From: Brassica napus
Taxonomy: Eukaryota; Streptophyta; Magnoliopsida; Brassicales; Brassicaceae
Length of the DNA stretch: 64,000 nt
Direction of reading: 5' to 3'
Assembly: GCF_020379485.1 (NCBI RefSeq)
Contig: NC_063439.1
Span: 11,386,466-11,450,465, forward strand
Within the stretch, counting starts at the first letter, position 1; the number at the start of each line of letters is the position of its first letter. A model generated the notes under the pieces. The model saw only the letters and a list, made by a program, of their open reading frames with translations. It was not told the origin of the DNA and did not search any database. The position numbers and the translations under genes are program-made. Positions 22,257 through 31,973 of the stretch are shown here, piece after piece.

Positions 22257-23894
22257 TTGATGATAAAATCTTATATCAGTTTATGTACATGGTCACTGTT
22301 TCCGTAAGAGTTGTTTTAAGCTCTTAGTTTTAAGTCTTAATTTTGATTCTTACACTAACCAAATTTTGTTCTCGATTCATATTATTGTCTGTGATGTTGT
22401 TGTGGTGATTATAATTTAAAATATTTGGTTTATGTTAGCATTAAAGCGAAACGATGCATTATCTCGCCCTGGAGATCATTGGTGTTGGGAAGAAGAAGCT
22501 TTATGCAGCCAAGGGTGAACTTCAAGGAGTCGCAGGAGTTCAAGTCTGCCAATGACGTTTCCCCTACCATTACTCCCTTCTATCTTGGCTGAAAATAAGG
22601 TATGACCACGAACATTACATATATGTATGCAAGACATATATTAATCTTAAGGAAAATTTTGATCCTGAAAATTTGGTTTCTGTGGACAGATGACCATGAA
22701 TATAGAAGGAGATCAATTCCATGAAATGATAATTTCTCTTTGCAAAACTTGCTCTGTTTCTCACTTTGGCGTTGTGGTTTTCTCAGGGCTGTGTTTGATC
22801 CAATGGAAGGATTATAATACTTTTACGCACTAGCTATCTATGGAATGACCCGAGAGCAAAATGATGGAGCATCAAGGATCACAACTGATGTGGGGATGAA
22901 ATGAGCTTATTGCTAAGAACTCTGTTCTTCTTCCCACCTACTCATTGACACGAATCTAGGCCGCTGTTTCATGCCTGATCTTGGGTCATTTGTGAGATTC
23001 AACATGTTGGTAACAGAGCTAATTTGATAGATCCATCATCACCCGATTGTACGACGAACAACAGCAATATCGACAGAAGCCTGAAAACAGAGAACAACAA
23101 AAACTCAAATCTTTGAAGAGAAATAGAGACAAGACAGGAAGTCACGTCCTTATTGTTGACCATCTTCACAATGATTCCAAGCTCATATCCGATGAGAATC
23201 AATGGAAGTCTAAGAAACCAAGAACAAAGAAAGAAAGAGTTGGTTCTTCAAAGATCAGTTTCAAACATTCAACTTCTTTGTATGATAGTGTCGAGCCATA
23301 TGCATAGGCAATTGCAGAGATGAAAGATATAATATACAAAACGGCTGTGTTTAGACCGGTGAATATTCCATTGTTGAAGATAATGGATCAGATGAACTTT
23401 ATGAAGACCATTATAACTTTTTACGTTAATTTTCGGACCCAATAGTTTATTTGGAGTTGTTAGTGTGTGCTTTTTCTAAGTCTTAAAATTTGGTTTGAAC
23501 CGTCTGTTCAATTAACGCAAGTCATTCTCAACGAATTACACATTTTAACTTCGGTAGTCCAAGCTATCGTTGTGATATTCAAAACTTGGAGCATCGTTAC
23601 AATGATAATTTGGGTCTTATATCAATACTTTTAAAAACATATGATTTACAATGCTTCTTAAGGTTACATCTCAGGAAAAAAATATCTTCAGATGCAAGTT
23701 AAGCAACTCTTAACCCGGAAAGCTCAAAAATTTTAGTGAAGTCACTAAAAGTTTATTCTACACATAAGATTACAAACCTTTGCCTCTACATTTTAATATT
23801 AAGTTAGTCATTTATATTTATTTCAAAGCTTCTAATCAATAATATTGATAACATTAACTTCATTTCAAATATAATAACAGTTTCATATTATCTA

Positions 23895-24202
23895 GGGCAA
23901 TTCTCTCGAATATACTTTTTAAAGTTTTTTTGTCACAAAAATAGATCTCAAAAAATAAAATGACCAAAATAGATTTTTTTATTTTGAAAATTTTAAATTT
24001 TTTAGTTTTTAAAATTTGAAATAATACCTCCAAAACCCCACTCCTTAACTCTATACCCTAAACTCTAATTCATAAACCATAAACCCTAAATTCTAAATCT
24101 TAAACCCAAAAACACACCCCTTAATAAAATATTTTGGTCATTTTGATATTTAGGGTCTATATTTATGATAAAAACTTTTTATACTATCCTAGAGAATTTT
24201 TT
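23895..24202. mobile_element. MULE-type MITE with 9-bp target duplication
   Basis: A 308-bp non-coding element with imperfect terminal inverted repeats of about 45 bp: AATTCTCTCGAATATAC on the left and AATTCTCTAGGATAGTAT as the complement of the right end. The 9-bp direct repeat TATTATCTA is perfect on both sides (23886-23894 and 24203-24211), the Mutator-superfamily signature. The interior holds AACCCTAAA-like words that resemble telomere repeats but belong to the element. Confidence 0.85.
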
Positions 24203-24712
24203 TATTATCTATTTGTCTGTCTTAAAATATTTTATTTATAATAAAACAAATTATTTCTTACTCATCACGTAAATCATTACTTTTTCAAAAATGGTAAAAA
24301 AACAATTAACAAATATATAAATAAGAGAGGATAGTAATTTTACAAAAGATTATAAAGTTGTGAAAAATATTAATTTTACAAAAATTATTAATTTTACAAA
24401 AAATTGATGTTAGTTGTCAGTATAATTAAACTAAAATAAACATCGAGAGAAAATAAATCATTATAGTTAAAAAGTATTATAGTTAGACAACGACAAATAT
24501 ATAATTTTAAAAATGAATAGTAAAATAAATATTTAAAAATAAACTACACATTTAAAATAAATTTTTATTAATAATTTATTTATTCGCCCGCCCGTAGGGC
24601 GGGTTTGCTCTAGTTCTATATATAATTATGATTCCATAGTTTCCTTTACTCAATACCATTCCCAAAATACTTTTATTGCAACGCAATAACCATAATAAAA
24701 ATGATATCAATC

Positions 24713-25072
24713 CCAGACTATGCAAAAATTATTGTCGTAGCCTATTGGTTAAGGTTTAAAGACTTCTACACCCAGGTCTGGGGTTCAAATCCCAGACTAT
24801 GCAAAATTTATTGCAGATTACAGGAAATCCAGGTTTCAAGTCCCGGAGAGAGCGGTTTATTAAACAATTATGCAGACTACAGAGGAAATGCTTGCAAGGG
24901 ATCTTCAACATGGTGCAAGTACATCTGGTCAGGCGTGGATCTTCATAGGACGGCTCAGGTGATGCAGTTAGGCGTAGGTCTTCATAAGGCAGGTAGTATT
25001 GTCGGTTGTCGAATCGTCTATGTAATATTTCCTATATCATAATTGTAAGATCATAATAAATCAGCGTTAAAA
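24713..25072 (+). mobile_element. tRNA-derived SINE
   Basis: A 360-bp retroposon flanked by a perfect 16-bp direct repeat, AAAAATGATATCAATC (24697-24712 and 25073-25088), and ending in an A run that merges with the second copy. Near its 5' end are an RNA polymerase III A-box (TAGCCTATTGG, about 24740) and a B-box (GGTTCAAATCC, about 24784), as in tRNA-derived SINEs. The element's first 20 bases (CCAGACTATGCAAAAATTAT) recur in near-identical form just after the B-box. It interrupts DNA similar to 19010-19120. Brassicaceae SINE families of this type are known; I cannot name the family. Confidence 0.85.
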
Positions 25073-25217
25073 AAAAATGATATCAATCAACTAACACAAT
25101 CTGTTCTATTAAAACTAAAGTTTAAAATAATACTTGCCTATTTTGAAGTCGATTTTTACAAATTTTCATTCTCTTTTTGACTAATTATAACCAATTCATT
25201 TATTGTTTTCATTTAAG

Positions 25218-25695
25218 CAATGTTTTGAAAACCGGACGGGGCATTGACTCGGCAGCATAGCTAGGTCATTGGTCGGACCGGTTCAACTGGGTTTAAAATT
25301 TTAATTTAATTTTAGATTAAGTAACTATATATATGTATAATTATAAAATTCTGTTTTATAAAATTTTATATCATTGTTCGAATCTAAAAATAATATGAAA
25401 AATCCGAAACTTTAAAAAGTAAAATGAAATATAATGAAAAATAATTAATTTAGATAGATATTTTAAAAATATGAATTTTTAGGAATTTTTTTAAACAAAT
25501 GCAAAATTTTAATATTTTTTACTTGAATTTGAGAAAACCGAGTTTCAATATTGAACCGGTCACCGGTTTTACCGAGTTTCACCGATTTTTGACCAGGTTT
25601 GCTGCTTTACTTCAAATCCGGTTTTTAGTACAACCCGGAACCGGTTAGAAGGCCGAGTCACGGTCTGACCGACCGGTCCGGTTTTCAAAACACTG
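25218..25695. mobile_element. hAT-type MITE with 8-bp target duplication
   Basis: A 478-bp element with termini CAATGTTTTGAAAACCGG (left) and CAGTGTTTTGAAAACCGG (complement of the right end). A perfect 8-bp direct repeat CATTTAAG lies on both sides (25210-25217 and 25696-25703). An 8-bp duplication and a CAnTG terminus are hallmarks of the hAT superfamily. The interior is AT-rich with GGTTCAACTGGGTT-like words near the ends and encodes no transposase. Confidence 0.88.
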
Positions 25696-25703
25696 CATTT
25701 AAG

Positions 25704-26695
25704 TGTTTTATTACATTTTTACATTCATTTTTCACTTTTCCAAACTACTTTATTAATTGTATTTACCATAATAATTTGATGTCATTTATTTTTTGTATTA
25801 ACCATAATAATTTCACGTGTTGAAATGAAATTGCTCCAGTAGTGATAAGAATTCAAATCTGTTAATAAAAATTGTTTTAATTTTTTACATAATCAGTTAG
25901 ACATGGGCATCCATATATGCGTTCAGATACATATCGATTTTTGCTGAAATTGAGTTTTTTGATTTTAAAATTAAACTATGTCCAGTTATTATAAATTTCT
26001 AGACATGGTTCTATTTGGATTCTTACGGATTCGGGTAAGTTTGTATGAAGCTAAAAATATCTAAATAACTTATATACTTAAAAGTGTCATTAAACAGTTT
26101 ATAAAAATGTTAATGTAAGTATCAAATCTGCGGGCCAAGCTCTAGTTTTCTATTATTTTGTATGTACTAATCTGTTGACTTGTCTTTACCCAATCTGTTT
26201 GGTAGTAACGGCGATGCAATTATTTATTGTTGTACTATAAACTACAAGTGGTATTGACTTTTCATAATTAAATGGATAACAAACGATATTTTAAGCCTTA
26301 AATCAATCAGCAGATATTTAGCCTTATCCTTCCACGTTTCAAAACACAATTGCATTCCACTCAAAACGTATAGGCACGCCAAAAACAGAGGATCATAGCC
26401 GTAATTAAAAAAGATTAGATTTTTTTGTCTCTCACTATCATAGCCGAACGAGAGCAAAAGGGACAATCAGGAAGCCCACTCCGCGTCTTTTCTTGATAAA
26501 GATTCTTCGAGAATCGAAACCGAAAGCACAAAAGAGGGTTATCTAGAATTACATATTTACCAAAAAAAACCATCTTCCTTCTGTATCGATCATCGAATTG
26601 GGGTGTGGAAATATCTTCTCTTCTAAAAAGGAAAAAGCATCAAACTTTTCTTTGCTTCTGATCTTCTTCTTCTTCTCGCTGGAAATTGACGTTCC
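25704..26695. other. intergenic DNA and RING-gene promoter/5' UTR
   Basis: No gene recognised up to the RING start codon at 26696. The last 200 bases are rich in CTTCTTCTT pyrimidine runs, typical of a plant 5' UTR. Confidence 0.45.
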
Positions 26696-28260
26696 ATGGC
26701 AAGAGTGTCGTTCAAGGATTCTCTGAAAGCTCTCGAAGCTGATATCCAACACGCTAACACTGTGTAAGCCCTCTTAATTTCTTTGCTTTCGCCATCCAAA
26801 GTGTTGATTTTTTTTTATTGCTGTGAAAATCTTTATCTTTATCACGCTGAGCTTTCAAGTTTTGTTTCTTTGATTTTTTTTTGTCTGAAATTATTCTTCT
26901 GTGTTCGTACAGAGGAGCTCGGAGATGGTACGGCTTGTTTTGTAGTCGAATTAGGGTTTAATCTGGGTCCCAAACAGTAAAGATATAATAAGAAGTAAGG
27001 ATAAGTTAACAACCCATATCAATGATGTAATTCAACGAAATTGGATAATGAAGTCATTCTTTTTGGGAGTCTTGTCTAAAAACAATACGAGTGTTGACCC
27101 TCCAAGTTGGACAAAGTCTTTGGCTTTTGATGTTCTCATTTGATTCTGATGCTAGTCTAACTGAGCTAAAAGTTTCTTTCCTCATCTGAGCTGAAAATGT
27201 GTTTTGAGTTGTTTTAGTGTGTTGCTATGATAAAGCTGTTATGTCTTCTATTTGGTCACATCTGAGCTCTGATGTTTGATCCGATCAATACTTGAGTTAA
27301 GCGTGTGGTTTTCATCAAGTCAGGTTTGTTATGTGATGGTGCTTATGCATAATGTCACTGTTTCTTTTTTTCTTCTGAATGAATAAACAGTGCTTTGGAT
27401 TATCCTCGGGAGAAGGATGGAGCTCGTGTTCAGATGAGGCTATCTTACAACCCGGCAGCTCAGTTTTTACTCTTTCTCGTCCAATGGACTGATTGCCACC
27501 TTGCCGGTGCACTCGGTTTGCTCAGAGTTCTCATTTACATGGTACATTCTTTCCTTTCCTTCTTCTCTAGAGTGATTGTTTGAGTAAATCCTTTCAACTG
27601 CATCAGACCTATGCGGATGGGAAGACCACAATGTCGGTTTACGAGAGAAAAACCAGTATTAAAGATTTCTATGGTAATGTTTATTCAAGTGTAACAAGTT
27701 AGTTTGATATCCCTTATGGGTTTTCCCTTATTGTGTAACAGCTGTGATATTTCCCTCGCTGTTGCAACTAGAAAGAGGTATCACAGACATCGATGACCGC
27801 AAACAGAAAGAGGTATGCAAAGTACGGTACAGAAACAAAGAGGAGATCGAAAGAGTAAAGCTCTCGGAGATTGACATGGAGTGCGGTATATGTATGGAGA
27901 TGAACAGCATGGTTGTTCTACCCAATTGTACACATTCTTTATGCATCAAGTGTTACCGTGACTGGTAAGGAGGCCATTCTTTATTGAGTGAGTTTCTTCT
28001 CTGCATGGTTCAATCATTATAACAAGGTGTTTTTTTGTTGCAGGCATGGGAGGTCAGAGTCATGCCCTTTCTGCAGGGACAGTCTGAAGAGAGTAAACTC
28101 AGGAGACTTGTGGATGTTGATGGAGAGATCAGATACGGTCAGTCTCCATACGGTGGAGAGGGAGAATAAGAAGAGGCTGTTTGTGTACATAGAGAAGCTA
28201 ACTCTAGTGGTTCCAGATCAAGTGTTTGCTTCTTCTCCTTATGATTGCCATGTCAAGTGA
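26696..28260 (+). CDS. RING-type E3 ubiquitin ligase-like protein
   Basis: Five exons, 26696-26763, 27391-27541, 27607-27673, 27742-27964 and 28044-28260, all GT-AG, joining in frame to 241 residues. The start is MARVSFKDSLKALEAD. The first half is a conserved plant-specific part (LSYNPAAQFLLFLVQWTD). A C3HC4-type RING follows at about 143-180: ECGIC, then CTHSLCIKCYRDW, then SESCPFCRD; the exon 4/5 boundary falls inside the RING at the Trp codon. All eight expected zinc ligands appear to be present. The tail (about 60 residues) ends SPYDCHVK. Such proteins transfer ubiquitin from E2 enzymes to substrates; the substrate is unknown. By position it matches Arabidopsis about At3g47160 (memory). 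No transmembrane segment is obvious. Confidence 0.9.
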
Positions 28261-28654
28261 ATAATAAGAAGAGGAAGAAGAGCTTTTATATAAAAGCCAA
28301 AACCGGTTCTGGTAAACTTTTATATGAATGTATATAATGTTTTAGAGTAGTAGTAACTAGTAAGTAATAATATATATATAGTAACCATTCTCTTGGGGAA
28401 GTCCATATCTACTTGCTTTTGGCTTTTGGTTCCCAAACTGTGTTATTTCTGTTGTGTACATTCATCATGACTCTAAACCTTTTCTTTGTGGAATGGCGCT
28501 TTCAATCACACAACTAATCCACACTCTGTTATCTTCTCTGGGAGTTATATTTGTAATTAATTGATCCGGTTTAGCTTGATCATCAGCTACAACACATGCA
28601 TGATATGAAAAGCGAGAAAAAAAAACAGAAGGACGAGAAACACACATCTACTAA
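28261..28654. other. RING-gene 3' region
   Basis: Probable 3' UTR of the RING gene and a short spacer before the MITE. A TATATATATA run lies near 28370. No other gene seen. Confidence 0.4.
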
Positions 28655-29231
28655 GGTGGCGACTGATTTTCCTGCTATCACCCGCAAACGCAGCTTTTGC
28701 AGTTGGTAGCAGTTGTCGGCGGTTTGCAACAATCACTCAAATCGCTCTTAACCGTTTCAAACCGCTCCGAATCTCATAAATTCAAAAGCTGGCTCCAGCT
28801 AGCATTTGCGGTTGCGGGAGAGTAAAATTTTTTTTTTTTCAAAACAATATATATACAAAAATAAAAATATTTAATAAAAAATTTAAAATTGAAATTATGA
28901 AAATATTAAAATATATCTATTATATTTTAATTAATATTATAAAATTTTATAATAAAAACAATTTCAATAAATTTTCAAAAATTAAAATTATAACTTTCTA
29001 AATATAAATTTTATATTTATTATAATTTTATGATTTTTGATATTTTTATAATTATATTAAATATAAATATTATTAATTTATTATTTGACTGTTACCGTAT
29101 TTGGTAGTTAACCAGTCATAAGTCACCCGCAAACGCACCAATTTTTAATCTTTTAAAACCGCTAAAAACTACAATTGTCCGCATCCACAAACTTCGCAAC
29201 CGCAACCGCTGCGTTTGAACCAGTCATGCCC
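28655..29231. mobile_element. Tourist-like MITE, family copy 1
   Basis: A 577-bp non-coding element between direct TAA trinucleotides (28652-28654 and 29232-29234). The left end reads GGTGGCGACTGATTTTCC; the complement of the right end reads GGGCATGACTGGTT. Sub-terminal regions are rich in CCCGCAAACGCA and GCGGTTGCGG words and surround a very AT-rich core. A second copy, with the same layout and also TAA-flanked, lies at 59255-59852. Three-base TAA duplication indicates PIF/Harbinger. Confidence 0.75.
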
Positions 29232-29234
29232 TAA

Positions 29235-29902
29235 GAAGATATTGGTCCCAACCAAACGAGAACACGACCCAATAAACTTACCAGCTAATTTCAAAATACA
29301 TTTGAAAAGGTATGAGAATCCATATATAAAAGAAAAAGGCCCTAAACTAACTTCAAAAGTTCATAAAGATCTGAAACGGTCACACAAATGGTTCTTCAAT
29401 TGTGAGATTTCTCATGCTTTTCTTTTCTAAGCTGTAATAGAAAAGCCGAAAGGGAGTACCAGACAGTTTGGTTGGAACCAGACAAATCTAAAAGAGATGT
29501 ATCAATGACCTTCAAGTCAAGACGAGTGGAAAATGTATTCAGGCAAAAGAAACGTATGCAAAGACCATTCCTCTTTCTCAGCATCTTCCACAACCCACAA
29601 TCTAAAACGACCCTGGTGACTAGGTATGAGACCTGTGTGGACATGCATGCAACGCACATAACATGTCTCCAACCTCCTCCCAATAGCGCAACTCTTGTGC
29701 TCCTGCTCCCATAACTTGAGAAAAAAACCCACCTTAACCTATTGGAATTTGGGAATGTTCCTTTATAGAGACTCCTCTCGGCCCAGATAAAACAATTTGG
29801 GGCCCAGTACGGGTCAGTTGATTATAAAACCCGACCCGCTCAGGTAATCCCTCTTTCCAACTAACTAACTCAGCTTAGGGTTTGTTTCTCTCATTCTGGA
29901 GG
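29235..29902 (+). promoter_or_regulatory. promoter of the RBMX2-like gene
   Basis: Two site II elements (GGCCCA at 29780-29785 and 29801-29806) and one telo-box (TAGGGTTT at 29876-29883, 20 bases before the start codon) are present. Site II plus telo-box is the known combination in plant promoters of proliferation and RNA/translation-machinery genes, which fits a splicing factor. No clear TATA box. Confidence 0.6.
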
Positions 29903-31023
29903 ATGAATCCATTGACGCAGATAAAGTGGACACAGGCTATAAACGCCAAGGAATCAGATCTAGGGATCTCGGAAGAGGCCTCGTGGCATTCCAAGTACAA
30001 AAACTCTGCTTATATCTACGCCGGAGGCTTAGCTTTCGATCTCACAGAGGGTGATCTCCTCGCCGTCTTCGCACAGTAAGTGCTTCCTGATTCAGAATCT
30101 TCGTAGGTTTTGGTTTTGATGAGTTTGTATTTCTTGTGGATTTGTAGATATGGTGAAGTCGTTGATGTCAATCTTATCAGAGACAAGGGCACTGGAAAAT
30201 CAAAGGGTTTTGCTTTTCTTGCTTATGAGGATCAAAGAAGCACCATTCTCGCTGTTGGTTCGTTCTCTCCCTTTAATTAATTCTTGTACACTGGTTTCTA
30301 ATTCTACTTACACTGTGATTTTGAAATTGCAGATAATCTGAATGGAGCTCAGGTCTTGGGGAGGACCATCAAGGTGGACCATTGTAGCAAATACACTAAG
30401 CGAGAGGAGGAAGACGAAGACACGCGACAGCACAACAGAGAGGCACGTGGTGTCTGCAGAGCTTTTCAGAGAGGAGACTGTACTCGTGGTGATTCTTGTA
30501 AATTCTCCCACGACGAGAAAGTAAGTTGACATTCACCCTCATATATACAATATGCTTTTGAACTTTCTTGTTATTCACATTTTGTTTTCTTTCACTCTTT
30601 TGTTATGGACAGAGAGCTGCAAATACTGGTTGGGGTCATGAAGAGGATAGAAGCGCCAAGTGGGATCATGACAAGTTTAATGGTCCCAACAAGGGTGGTG
30701 GCCATCGAGGAGACTTCCAACCTGATGCGAATTACAGAGGAAAGGGTCGTGGAGAAAGAGATAGAGTGGACAGGGAGCCAAGGTCTAGAGATTCTTACGA
30801 TAGGAGGGAACAAAAGAGATCAGGACGTCTTGATGATTCGCAATATACAAGACACGCTGCTGAAAATGATTATGCAAGGGACGACAAGAGATCCAGAACA
30901 CACGATATGGAGAAATCGAAGGAAAGATCTAGAAGGGATTATAACGACAGGGAAGGAGAAGGTTCAAGTCGGCAATCGGGGAAAGATAGTGATTATTCGA
31001 GCAGGGATGCTCGCCGTCGCTAA
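29903..31023 (+). CDS. RBMX2/Snu17(Ist3)-like RRM and CCCH zinc-finger splicing factor
   Basis: Four exons, 29903-30075, 30148-30257, 30333-30520, 30613-31023, giving 293 residues. The N-terminus MNPLTQIKWTQAINAKE and the RRM at about 36-112 (SAYIYAGGLAFDLTEGD; YGEVVDVNLIRDKGTGKSKG with RNP1 following; DQRSTILAVDNLNG) are diagnostic of RBMX2, the counterpart of yeast Snu17/Ist3. That protein is the core of the RES (retention and splicing) complex bound to the U2 snRNP in activated spliceosomes. Plants add a CCCH finger, here C136-x7-C144-x5-C150-x3-H154. The C-terminal 140 residues are an Arg/Asp/Ser-rich tail typical of nuclear splicing proteins. By position it matches Arabidopsis about At3g47120 (memory). 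The gene looks intact. Confidence 0.93.
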
Positions 31024-31640
31024 AGGGATATACAATGAGATGTGTTGTTCTTTACAAGAGAGTTGGTTATATTAAACTGCTTCGTCCTTTTACCGTCATT
31101 CTATGTTTGTTGTGACACCCTAGACTTGTTGATTACTTAACTGTTTGGAGTGAATGAAGTCGTTTATGGTTCACTTGCACTTTGCTATTGTTGTTAGTGG
31201 CTTTAGTGACCTGTGTTTACAGACTCATGTCTTCCACAGGAACGAATGACTCTGGCTTTCCTTGTAACATATGGATTTATGCAACTCTTGATGTTCCTGT
31301 CATTAACCAAATTAGCGAGGTAAATCGCTTATTCGTCCTAATTCTTATTGACTTGGTCTACAAAGAAAATTTTATGAAATATGAATTAATGTATTAGATA
31401 GTGATATTTATTGTTTTCTTCTGCTAGCCTGCTAGGTGTGATTAAGAGTTCTTTGAATAAACTGTGATTAAGCTATTGATTTTTATTGTGTTTACTGAAA
31501 ACAATAAGCAAGTTGGTGAAAAGTAAAATCATTGATGTGATGGTCATTGCTAAGAACTTGACAAACATTCGTCGGCTATATTTTATAAGGCTGGTCGATT
31601 TTACTAGTGTTAATTAATCGAGTTTTCTCTATGTCTGATC
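31024..31640. other. 3' region of the RBMX2-like gene and spacer
   Basis: Contains the probable 3' UTR. No further gene recognised; the 71-codon frame at 31182-31397 has no motif support. Confidence 0.4.
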
Positions 31641-31973
31641 AGAGCCTGACCGTTGACTTTGACGAAATGAAGCAGTTAATCAATTAGCCCGAGAAAAAGT
31701 CATAGCTCTATTCTACATGGAGGGTCAAAGCCAATGAGCGTTGAGAATAATCTGCCTACCCATGGCCCATGGTGTATGTAGAATATCCTCACTCTATCTG
31801 ACAGTTTCTGAAAGCTAGTTATGCTATATATATATATTCCTCATAATTGCATAGGGATCCTCCATATGGCATATGCTAATGCTTTTTCTTTGCTTATAAT
31901 CTCAATTAACAATCATCCTGGTTCTGAAAGGAGAAAATATTTTTTACTCCCCATGGGTTTTACATTTAGGGTC
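31641..31973 (+). promoter_or_regulatory. receptor-kinase promoter with W-box cluster
   Basis: Two adjacent W-box cores, TTGACT (31653-31658) and TTGACG (31659-31664), lie back to back. A third occurs on the other strand (GGTCAA at 31723-31728). All are 240-320 bases upstream of the receptor start. W-boxes bind WRKY factors, which control many pattern-recognition receptor genes. Function here is inferred. Confidence 0.5.

Larger units (their letters stand above)
21229..24613 (+). mobile_element. Helitron carrying an RPA1-like gene fragment
   Basis: A 3,385-bp plus-strand element starting two bases after the previous Helitron ends. The 5' end is A|TC at 21228-21230, leading into TCTAATTATATAAAGTAGAG. 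The 3' end has a 7-bp-stem hairpin at 24587-24603 (CCCGCCC / GGGCGGG), CTAG at 24610-24613 and a host T. It contains an RPA1-like coding fragment near its 5' end, an unidentified 86-codon frame at 23047-23307 rich in Lys/Arg/Gln, and a younger MULE-MITE. It lacks RepHel and is presumably mobilised by other copies. Pairing of the two ends is inferred. Confidence 0.65.

Noticed and set aside
24040..24110. Interstitial telomere repeat (AACCCTAAA-like words)
   Set aside because: The words are imperfect and lie inside a MULE-MITE with a 9-bp duplication; similar words lie inside the related element at 39414-39942.
24736..24796. A possible tRNA gene
   Set aside because: A- and B-boxes are present but there is no tRNA cloverleaf or acceptor stem pairing; the flanking 16-bp duplication and A tail show a SINE.
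25104..25135. A Helitron 5' end (TCTATTAAAACTAAAGT)
   Set aside because: The word is suggestive but no matching hairpin and CTAG end could be paired with it.
31821..31973. Longer N-terminus for the first receptor kinase
   Set aside because: The upstream in-frame ATG would add about 50 residues before the signal peptide; the start at 31974 matches the family.
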